From assembly GCF_027587025.1 (NCBI RefSeq), contig NZ_JAPPTI010000002.1, positions 1 to 64,000 on the forward strand: a DNA stretch of 64,000 nt, given 5' to 3'. Within the stretch, counting starts at the first letter, position 1, and each line of letters starts with the position of its first letter. The position numbers and the translations under genes were made by a program. Under the pieces are notes generated by a model. It saw only the letters and a program-made list of their open reading frames with translations. It did no database searches and was not told where the DNA came from. The stretch comes from Vibrio sp. LaRot3 (GTDB taxonomy: Bacteria > Pseudomonadota > Gammaproteobacteria > Enterobacterales > Vibrionaceae). This document shows, piece after piece, positions 53,843 to 61,084 of this stretch.

Positions 53843-54631
53843 ATGCATATAACCCTTATGAAAATTTTCCGTGTTTTATTTTTAAGCCTAATGATGACAA
53901 TAGCCCCGTTAACTCAAGCATTTGAGGATGATCTCACTAGCTTAGACTCACAGAAATGGTGGGTAGCTGATGGGTGGGAGAACGGTTTTCCGTTTGTTTC
54001 CCGCTGGGAGGGTGAAGCAATAACATTTAGTAAGCGTGGAATGACTATTGCGCTCAAAAATGATCGACGCCGAAACGAAGATGGTAATTACAGTTTCTAT
54101 TCTGGTGAGCTTCGAAGCCATGGTTTCTATTCCTATGGCTGTTATGAAATTGAAATGAAGCCGATCAGAGCCCCGGGCGTAATTACCTCTTTCTTCTTAT
54201 TCGCGGGTCCTTACGACAAGCCGGAAAATGGCAATGGTAAGCACAATGAAATAGACATCGAGTTTCTTGGTTCTAACACCAACATGGTGCAGCTAAACTT
54301 TTGGACTGATGATGATGGCTATGAAAATACCCATGAAACCCTCATCTTCCTCGATTTCGATGCGTCTCAAGCCTTCCATAAATACGCCATTTACTGGTCT
54401 AAAGAGAGTTTAGAATGGTTTGTGGACGGTCAATCCGTATTGAAAGTGAAGAATAATGAGTACGATCCAATTCCTAGTGCAGAGTCTTCTTATCTGCGGA
54501 TTATGGCCAACGTATGGGCGACTGATGCGGAGATAGTCAACTGGGCTGGCTTGTTTGATATTAGCCAAAAACAATCGCATAAAGCGCGCTACAGAAACTT
54601 TAAATATACGCCGGATATTCGCTGCCAATAA
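53843..54631 (+). CDS. GH16-family glycoside hydrolase (beta-glucanase type)
   Basis: A 262-residue exported enzyme with a signal peptide (VLFLSLMMTIAPLTQAF) and a GH16 jelly-roll. The catalytic motif is Glu136-Ile-Asp138-Ile-Glu140 in HNEIDIEFLG, the nucleophile, helper Asp and acid/base; SGELRSHGFYSYGCYEIEMK and HKYAIYWSKESLEWFVDG are also typical. The form without an extra residue in the motif occurs in lichenase/XTH-like members acting on beta-1,3-1,4- or beta-1,4-glucans. In an operon with a GT2 synthase it likely trims or releases the polymer. ATG 53843 and an in-frame ATG at 53858 are both possible. Confidence 0.9.
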   Translation: MHITLMKIFRVLFLSLMMTIAPLTQAFEDDLTSLDSQKWWVADGWENGFPFVSRWEGEAITFSKRGMTIALKNDRRRNEDGNYSFYSGELRSHGFYSYGCYEIEMKPIRAPGVITSFFLFAGPYDKPENGNGKHNEIDIEFLGSNTNMVQLNFWTDDDGYENTHETLIFLDFDASQAFHKYAIYWSKESLEWFVDGQSVLKVKNNEYDPIPSAESSYLRIMANVWATDAEIVNWAGLFDISQKQSHKARYRNFKYTPDIRCQ

Positions 54632-54649
54632 AATTTAAACCGACAACTT

Positions 54650-54672
54650 GTATTCAACTATATGCATACTAC
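54650..54672 (+). promoter_or_regulatory. AT-rich element shared with other genes of the locus
   Basis: TCAACTATAT (54654-54663) followed by GCATAC recurs upstream of the secretion operon (TCAACTATAT at 32956-32965, ATATGCA shortly after) and, less exactly, before the GH16 gene (TTCACAATATGCAT around 53795-53810). It may be a common regulator site; AT-rich chance similarity is not excluded. Confidence 0.3.
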
Positions 54673-54720
54673 CTTTTAAGTAAAGGTACTAGAAATAACA
54701 ACGTCAGCTAGGGCATAAGT

Positions 54721-56010
54721 ATGGATACATCTCTCTCAATAGCGTATCAGCTATTAAAAAACTCGCGTGTCGATTTTGATCTAACCGACAACTCTCACCA
54801 ACAACGTTTGCTTGATTTAGCCGACCAACTTTTAGCGTTGGAAGATCTTAGCCAACACCAGCTCTCTACTCTCGCTCAAGAGCATAACGCACCGTTAGAG
54901 TTCCAACTGGCACTTAAGCTGGTTCATTCTCGTCAACAAGTGTTGGGGCTTTCTAAGCCAACCAATATTGGCGTAGTGTTTGCGATGTGGGGGGAACATA
55001 ATCGCCTCCAACCTAAAACGGCCGCCAATCTAAATGGCGAAGATTCGCTAAGAACTAAGATTCGTCAATTAGAATGGGTGGTAAAAGACTCCTTGGTTGA
55101 TTGGCAACTGTACGCCGTCGATGATGGTTGCCCACACGATAGTGCTCACATTGCAAAACGTATTGCTAATCAACAGCCTAGAAATGTGGCTGAAAAGGTG
55201 CATGTATTACAGCTAAGCAACGCCATTCCTGCGAAAAGTGGGCCATTGAATAATCTTGCAAGTGTGGATGATTCGCGCAAAGGTGGTTCAATCATTCTAG
55301 GCTGCCAAACCGCGCTCGCTAATGGCGCTGACGCTGTGGTTTATACCGATGCAGATAACTCAGTCCACCTTGGGCAAATTGGTTTATTGCTGGATGAATA
55401 TGTGGAGAAAGGAAAGCAAGTGGTGTTGGGCAACCGTAAACACCCTGACTCTATTTTGGTTAAGCAGGAAGAGCGCTGGGGCGTGGGAATTAAAACTCTG
55501 CGTCACATGCAACGCATGATCGGTGCACAAATCTTTGAACAGGGAATCAAAGACACTCAAGCTGCGTTTAAGCTCTACAGTAAACCGGTGCTAGAGAGAA
55601 TTTTGCAAAAACCGACAGTGTATGACTTCTCTTTTGATACCGATTGGATCTTTGCCACGATGGAAATGAATCAGCCTATCTCAACCGTGCCATTCGCATT
55701 CATTGATTCTGCGGCAGAATCTGCTTCTATCGTTCAAGGGCCAATGACGACTTGGTATGTGTTATTGGATGGCTTGGTTAAAGCGGCGAAAGCGCGACAT
55801 GCGGACTACAGTGAAGAAATGGCTGATGTGTTTGTTAAAGAGGTCAAATCTCATAAAGATCTTGAACTCATTATCGATGTATTACCGCCAGAGCTTGCAT
55901 TAGCTAATGATAAAGATTTGGGTAATCCGAAAGTGATGTCTCCCCAATCGGTACGTGATTGGATCGTGAGTGCGAAAACATTGCGTGCCCAAGCGGCAAC
56001 CCCAGCTTAA
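54721..56010 (+). CDS. Soluble GT2-like glycosyltransferase
   Basis: A 429-residue protein without membrane helices. A helical N-terminal segment (1-80) precedes a GT-A domain with GVVFAMWGEHNR, Asp134-Asp135 in YAVDDGCPHD, the metal motif Asp210-Ala-Asp212 in YTDADNS, and KDTQAAFKLYSK followed by FSFDTDWIFA. The KDTQ-G/A-FK pattern is that of dolichyl-phosphate-mannose-synthase-like enzymes. It may build a primer, lipid carrier or side chain for the polymer. It lies 89 bases after the GH16 gene and may have its own promoter. Confidence 0.82.
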   Translation: MDTSLSIAYQLLKNSRVDFDLTDNSHQQRLLDLADQLLALEDLSQHQLSTLAQEHNAPLEFQLALKLVHSRQQVLGLSKPTNIGVVFAMWGEHNRLQPKTAANLNGEDSLRTKIRQLEWVVKDSLVDWQLYAVDDGCPHDSAHIAKRIANQQPRNVAEKVHVLQLSNAIPAKSGPLNNLASVDDSRKGGSIILGCQTALANGADAVVYTDADNSVHLGQIGLLLDEYVEKGKQVVLGNRKHPDSILVKQEERWGVGIKTLRHMQRMIGAQIFEQGIKDTQAAFKLYSKPVLERILQKPTVYDFSFDTDWIFATMEMNQPISTVPFAFIDSAAESASIVQGPMTTWYVLLDGLVKAAKARHADYSEEMADVFVKEVKSHKDLELIIDVLPPELALANDKDLGNPKVMSPQSVRDWIVSAKTLRAQAATPA

Positions 56011-56044
56011 GCAGCATGCTTGCTGAAAGTGTATTGATTACACG

Positions 56045-56077
56045 TTAAAAAATCGCCTGACCACTGCGTCAGGCGAT
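56045..56077 (-). terminator. Terminator of the minus-strand regulator operon
   Basis: Perfect 10-bp stem ATCGCCTGAC / GTCAGGCGAT with a six-base loop; on the minus strand a run of T residues follows. It may also end the plus-strand glycosyltransferase transcript. Confidence 0.85.
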
Positions 56078-56106
56078 GATGTTTTGGTTATCACAATGGG
56101 AAGTGA

Positions 56107-56286
56107 TCATTTGAGCGGGTCTCCTAGGGTAGCGGCATAGATTAAATCTAGCTCTTCTTGTGTGACCACATCAATAATGGAGCGCGGTTGACGGCTCTCC
56201 TCAAGGTAGGCGATTAGTTGTTGTTTTTCGTCTAAGCTCATTTCATCTACGGTTTCATAGATTTCTTTTAGCTCTTGTACACTCAT
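56107..56286 (-). CDS. Small acidic protein (59 aa) of unknown function
   Basis: A short gene with strong support: AGGAGA seven bases before the ATG, a complete frame of 59 codons and a terminator 30 bases after the stop. The peptide begins MSVQELKEIYETVDEMS, is rich in Glu, Asp and Leu and looks like two or three amphipathic helices, without signal or membrane segment. It follows the VieB-like response regulator gene by 43 bases on the same strand, so it is probably co-transcribed and could bind it. Confidence 0.75.
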   Translation of the reverse strand: MSVQELKEIYETVDEMSLDEKQQLIAYLEESRQPRSIIDVVTQEELDLIYAATLGDPLK

Positions 56287-56329
56287 ACGCGATCTCCTTC
56301 CAATATGACGTTGTACGAATACTTACTTG

Positions 56330-57958
56330 TTATCGCTCACTCCCATCCTTGGTTGCGGCGAATGAAAAAGCATTGGGTGGCGGGGCAGAGTAGCCGTGCT
56401 GCTTGCCCGTTACGACCCAATTGTTCCAGTTCGGTGGTAAATCTAAACTGTTAAGTTCTGATAGCAATTTGTTGAGATGCTCATCGTGAAGACAGTCAAA
56501 GCGATTGCTCTGAGCATGCAAATATTGAATCTTGGCTTCAGAAGAATGGGGGTACTGCTTAAGTAAATCTTGATACAGCACGAGTTCATTATTGTTCTGA
56601 TGGAAATCAAAACCGTTGTACGCTGACTCTTCGTTCTGGAAGAAGCGTTTCGGCAACTGAATATTATTTGGATTCGCCCCGCGTGATTTTAATACGCTGA
56701 CTAAAGTGCGCGAGATTTCTCGTTCACCGAATAGGTCTAATGCAGGCAAGAATTCAAGTAATACAATCACTGGGCACTCAAACAGCTCATCATAATAATT
56801 CGCCAAGCTCTGCAGTAATTTTCGATGGCCTAACGCATCGTTATTCTCATGAACCAGTACATGGCATTGAAAGATCAAATGTATCGACTGTAAATGCAGA
56901 ATTCTTTTGGGTGTTAAACGTCGACTTGCCGAGTTAATAAACTGATTCGCATGATGCAATAGCTCCGTCTTGGCGGTGGTGCTCTCGGTTAGTAGGTAGG
57001 TTTTTTCTAGCGATTGGAAATGGGCAATCACGGTTTTTAACCAATTAACATCAGCCATCGACATGTGTTGCGCATAGCTAAGCCCGACTTTGTACAAAGG
57101 TGTTTTTTTGTTGGCAACCGCGAGCAACTGACTCGCATGAGATGCGCGCTCACCAATACTTGGCGTGAGTTCAAACGCTTTCACTGCCCATATCGCTGCT
57201 TTCTCATACTGCTCTGATTCAGCGTAAAGTTGAGATATGGTATCAATGACTCGAATCGATAATGGATTCTCTGTTAAGAAGTTATGCAATTCCTCAAGAG
57301 CTTGAGTGGTGTTGTTATCTCGGTGCAATAGCTGCGCAATCGCACACATTTTCGAGGCATGGCAACAGGTAGAAGAGAGCGTGATATAAACGTCGAGCAA
57401 ATCCCACTGGTTTTGCTGCATGAAATGCTCAATTAAGTACGCTTCAAGGCTGATGCTAAAGCCAGAACGATTGATCATTTCAAATAGCGTCGCGGGGTCG
57501 AACGTTCGGGTTGAGCTAAGGTATTGACTGATTTGCGCCAGCTTTTGACTTTCACGATGAATCAGCAATAGCTTTTCTGCTAACGAACTATTACTGAGCG
57601 GCTTGGTTACAAAATGGCGCACCTTGCCCGACAGTGCGGTCAGTACTGTCTCTTGACTCGCATCACCAGAGATCATTAACACCCCAGTGGAATCGCCAAT
57701 TAATCGGTTTCGATACAGCAACATGGCCAGTTCGTAACCAGTTAGGTTTTGCTCTAGATGATAATCTAGGATGAGAACATCAAAATGTCTGGACTCAATG
57801 GCTTTGATCGCGCTCTGATAACGCTCTACCGTTGTGATTTGGTTGTGCTCAAGCCCTAACGCGACAAGCTGCTGCTTTAACAATAGTAGAGTCGTGCTTG
57901 AATCGTCGACAATCAGCACTTTCATCTGCTTGATGTATTTTACATCCGCTTTTTTCAA
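56330..57958 (-). CDS. Response regulator with TPR-like helical output domain (VieB-like)
   Basis: A 542-residue protein. An N-terminal receiver (DD at 18-19, phospho-acceptor Asp65 in LILDYHL, Lys in VTKPL) is followed by about 400 residues of helical repeats (IRVIDTISQLYAESEQYEKAAIWAVKAFELTP is the clearest TPR pair; shown for its core). There is no DNA-binding or enzymatic domain, so output is probably protein binding. V. cholerae VieB has the same size and arrangement and inhibits its sensor kinase VieS; homology to VieB itself is my inference. No kinase gene is adjacent. Confidence 0.85.
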   Translation of the reverse strand: MKKADVKYIKQMKVLIVDDSSTTLLLLKQQLVALGLEHNQITTVERYQSAIKAIESRHFDVLILDYHLEQNLTGYELAMLLYRNRLIGDSTGVLMISGDASQETVLTALSGKVRHFVTKPLSNSSLAEKLLLIHRESQKLAQISQYLSSTRTFDPATLFEMINRSGFSISLEAYLIEHFMQQNQWDLLDVYITLSSTCCHASKMCAIAQLLHRDNNTTQALEELHNFLTENPLSIRVIDTISQLYAESEQYEKAAIWAVKAFELTPSIGERASHASQLLAVANKKTPLYKVGLSYAQHMSMADVNWLKTVIAHFQSLEKTYLLTESTTAKTELLHHANQFINSASRRLTPKRILHLQSIHLIFQCHVLVHENNDALGHRKLLQSLANYYDELFECPVIVLLEFLPALDLFGEREISRTLVSVLKSRGANPNNIQLPKRFFQNEESAYNGFDFHQNNNELVLYQDLLKQYPHSSEAKIQYLHAQSNRFDCLHDEHLNKLLSELNSLDLPPNWNNWVVTGKQHGYSAPPPNAFSFAATKDGSER

Positions 57959-58214
57959 GTCAGCCTCCTGCCAACAAAATTAAGCCGTTAGTATGATGTT
58001 AGTCTACAAGTTTCATAATGGGCAAATTATTAAGCTAAAGGGATGCAGATACAAGGTTTTCTTGCAGGATTGATGGTATTTAGCAGTGAAAAACTGCTGA
58101 AAGAGTCGAGGTTTGGCTACATTAAATAGTAGTAAATAGGGCTCTGATAGACTTTTATTGCTTAGCGAATTAATTGTCTAATTTTGTTCTCACTGGCGTT
58201 ATCACCATCTTGCA

Positions 58215-58245
58215 AATAAAAAGCCCAAAGCAAACGCTTTGGGCT
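58215..58245 (-). terminator. Terminator of the CDF-family gene
   Basis: Perfect stem AGCCCAAAGC-AAAC-GCTTTGGGCT; on the minus strand TTTTTATTT follows. Eight bases after the stop codon. Confidence 0.9.
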
Positions 58246-58252
58246 ACAGGTA

Positions 58253-59146
58253 TTAACCAGTGATGTTCATTGTGAGCTGTAAGTTGAGATCCAGCGGCGA
58301 CAGCTTTTGCTTTAACAGTCTGCGTGCTTTTTCAATCTCAGCAACTTCCACATGTTTGTTTTCACAATGAACGTCGATATTCACTCTTAACTCTTGGCCA
58401 ACTTTGGCTACGCCAGCGAGCTCCATATGTTGCGAAACTTGCTTGTCGATATTGGTTACTTGCTGGTTAACCGCTTGATGAATGGCGTCACTAGGTTTCA
58501 TCATCAGTAACTCTTTTACGGCTTGGCGTAACATGCCAAATGGCACTTTGATAAAGTAAAATGACATCAAAATCATCATCATTGGGTCGGCATAAACGCT
58601 TAGATGAGCCAATGGGGTTAGCGTTAAGATAAATGCACTGACGAAGCCGAGTGTTACCGCCACACTCAATAGCGTATCCATTTGCCATTGTTTTGCTTCT
58701 GCTTCAATTAAGCCTGAAGAGAACTGCTTTGATTTATTGGCGATGTACCACCAGCCATAACCACAGCCAATCACGTTGATGACACCGAATAAGGTTGCAA
58801 TTGATGGGTCTACCGCACGTCCGCCAGTGAACATTGAGCTCACCGCGGAATACAATGAATAACCCACGATGGTAAGAATCACACCACCTTTTATCGCAAT
58901 CACCACTGGCTCAATCACCGCTTTACCAAATTGGAACTGATCTTTCGAAGGGCGATTAATGTAACGCGAAGCTGCCAGTGACAATAATGTTAACAGTAAG
59001 CTAACTAGCGAATAAACACCGTCAAATACTATGACAAGAGAACCTACCCATAAGCCAAGCACAAGCCCACCAACAGCAAAGCCCGATGCGAGCAGGGCTG
59101 AGAAGGTTAGGATACGGTTTTCATTTTGGCTTGTTTGGGCACACAT
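58253..59146 (-). CDS. Cation diffusion facilitator-family protein with altered metal site
   Basis: A 297-residue membrane protein with five or six helices and a cytoplasmic C-terminal domain (VDVHCENKHVEVAEIE-like), as in CDF transporters. Aligned with E. coli FieF without gaps in the relevant helices, transport-site residues Asp45, Asp49 and His153 are Tyr45, Ser49 and Gln153; only Asp157 is kept (DGVYSLVSL and KQWQMDTLL). The HxFGHGK loop reads FQFGKAV. The family fold is clear but zinc or iron transport by the known mechanism looks doubtful; this may be the COG3965-type branch. Confidence 0.85.
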   Translation of the reverse strand: MCAQTSQNENRILTFSALLASGFAVGGLVLGLWVGSLVIVFDGVYSLVSLLLTLLSLAASRYINRPSKDQFQFGKAVIEPVVIAIKGGVILTIVGYSLYSAVSSMFTGGRAVDPSIATLFGVINVIGCGYGWWYIANKSKQFSSGLIEAEAKQWQMDTLLSVAVTLGFVSAFILTLTPLAHLSVYADPMMMILMSFYFIKVPFGMLRQAVKELLMMKPSDAIHQAVNQQVTNIDKQVSQHMELAGVAKVGQELRVNIDVHCENKHVEVAEIEKARRLLKQKLSPLDLNLQLTMNITG

Positions 59147-59340
59147 GATGAATTCTCAATTAAAATCTTACTGATATTCTTCAAATATCTGGGCAAATAT
59201 ACAAACTACTTCTGAGCGAGTAGCGAGTGTAAAATCAATGAGATGAGTGCGTGTTGTTTTAAATCAATGAGTTACATGTAAATTTTGCTGTCAATAATAT
59301 TGGCTCTGGCTGTTTTTTGCTCTTGTGTTTATCGTCTGGT

Positions 59341-60219
59341 CTAGAAATCAAACAGATATTCGTTAAGTTTATCGGCTAACCAAGACATACCAGGGTGCTC
59401 GGCACGACCCACCGCAGTAAACATACAAAAGTCTTCTTGGGTCATTCCGTAGGTGTGCTTAATCACAGCGAGTTCTTGTTTTCTCAAATGGTGACGAATC
59501 AAAGGCTCAGGTAGCACGCCCCATGCGTTCTCGGTGAGAATCGTGTTGAGAATATAATCAAAGCTGGAAAAACCAATATGACGCAAAGAGAGCGGTTGCA
59601 GCTCGGGGTTATCTTTCTCGTTCAGATACACCATCACCGCCTGCATTGAGTTTCTCAGTTCGTTGTCTGATACGCGGCGCATTTTGCTTAGCGGGTTAGC
59701 GGCATTACATACCGACATCATCCGAATTTTGCCTAGTGGCTGATAAGTAACGTGCGGGTCATCAATGCGTTCGTAATCAACGCCAAAGGCAAAGTCGACT
59801 TGCCCTGTGACAACTAGGTTGGCTAAATCACCGGAGGAGGCTAAGACAATGTTAAAAGCCGTTGCAGGGAAGCGTTTATTGAGTCGGTGTGCGAGATCTT
59901 GCCACATTTCATCGGGTAACGAATCATCACGCGCAATCCAAACTTCAGCGTTGAACTCGCCAGAGACTTGAGCGCAAGTCTGCTTGATACGAGCTTCTGT
60001 GACCAGCAAGTTTTCGCAATCTTTGTAAATCGCTTTGCCTGCCTCTGATAGCGAGAGGTGGTTACCCGTGCGTACAAATAGCTCGGTGCTAAGCTCTTTC
60101 TCTAATGCCTTGATAGACATACTGAGTTTGGTGCGATTGCAATCGAGTTGACGCGCTGCCTCTGAAACAGAGCCAGAGTCAGCGACGATGCAAAAAGCCT
60201 GAATTTGCGACAGATTCAT
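59341..60219 (-). CDS. LysR-family regulator
   Basis: A 292-residue LysR-type regulator with an N-terminal winged helix (GSVSEAARQLDCNRTKLSMSIKALEKEL) and an effector domain. The recognition helix has CNRTKLS instead of the usual TQSAVS, so its operator may differ. It is divergent from the methyltransferase gene, with 283 bases between starts. The target is unknown. Confidence 0.9.
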   Translation of the reverse strand: MNLSQIQAFCIVADSGSVSEAARQLDCNRTKLSMSIKALEKELSTELFVRTGNHLSLSEAGKAIYKDCENLLVTEARIKQTCAQVSGEFNAEVWIARDDSLPDEMWQDLAHRLNKRFPATAFNIVLASSGDLANLVVTGQVDFAFGVDYERIDDPHVTYQPLGKIRMMSVCNAANPLSKMRRVSDNELRNSMQAVMVYLNEKDNPELQPLSLRHIGFSSFDYILNTILTENAWGVLPEPLIRHHLRKQELAVIKHTYGMTQEDFCMFTAVGRAEHPGMSWLADKLNEYLFDF

Positions 60220-60502
60220 ACAATAGCCTGCTATCGAATAGGGTAAATGATCTATATAGTATTCGTTGACGTTAAATGTGTTTTACGCATAAATGCAGCA
60301 TGTTTATTCATCTTTGCGTTTGGCGAATAGTATGTAATCATTGTTTTTCTCGCACATAAACGTGTAACAGTACAGCGCTAAGCTGTTGAAGTATATTAAT
60401 TGAAGTTTGGTTCTATGTCTGTTTGGCAGACGTCAAAATTAATATATTGTCGGTTAATGTGAGGAAATCGCCTTCAGTAGGCATGATGTCAGGGAGAGTA
60501 TT

Positions 60503-61084
60503 ATGACTATCGATTGGGATGAACACGCCCAAAACTGGGAAAATGATCCAGCCACCATTACCTTTGCAGAAGAAGCCTATTCTACGTTAGTTAAAGCGGT
60601 CGATATTAGCGACAAACACGTATTGGATTTTGGCTGCGGTACAGGTTTGCTCAGTGAAAGAATGTCACAACGGGTAAAAGACATTGTCGCTTTAGATGGC
60701 TCAGAAGCCATGATTGAGCAGTTGGATAAAAAATCACTTTATAATGTTGAGCCAGTGGTGGACCACCTTACGCGTGGTTTAGTGGCAATGCACCCAGCTT
60801 TTCGTAATCAGTTCGATTTGGTGGTCGCGTCATCCGTGTGTGGTTTGATTGATAACTACGCCGACGTGTCTGATATTATTTATAGTCTGCTTGAAAAAGG
60901 CGGCTACTTTGTTCACTGGGATTGGCTCGCCTCAGCGCAAGATGATGAGCTGGCCATGTGTCCAGATTACGTTGAGCGCGTATTAACCGGCATTGGTTTT
61001 AAAGAAGTGACGTGCACAGTACCGTTTGATGTTTCAACCAATCAAGGTATGTTCCGCGTGCTTATGGTGGTGGCGCGCAAATAG
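60503..61084 (+). CDS. Class I SAM-dependent methyltransferase
   Basis: A 193-residue soluble methyltransferase. Motif I is HVLDFGCGTGLLSERM, the acidic end of strand 2 is VALDGSEAMIEQ, and strand 4 is FDLVVASSVCGLI. The small size and lack of accessory domain fit a Methyltransf_11/12-type enzyme; the acceptor is unknown. CAGGGAGAG precedes the ATG. The 3' end overlaps the convergent acetoacetyl-CoA synthetase gene by 23 bases. Confidence 0.88.
   Translation: MTIDWDEHAQNWENDPATITFAEEAYSTLVKAVDISDKHVLDFGCGTGLLSERMSQRVKDIVALDGSEAMIEQLDKKSLYNVEPVVDHLTRGLVAMHPAFRNQFDLVVASSVCGLIDNYADVSDIIYSLLEKGGYFVHWDWLASAQDDELAMCPDYVERVLTGIGFKEVTCTVPFDVSTNQGMFRVLMVVARK

Noticed and set aside
30627..56010. A recently acquired genomic island.
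   Set aside because: No integrase, transposase, tRNA or attachment repeats are seen, and base composition outside the RTX gene does not obviously change by eye.
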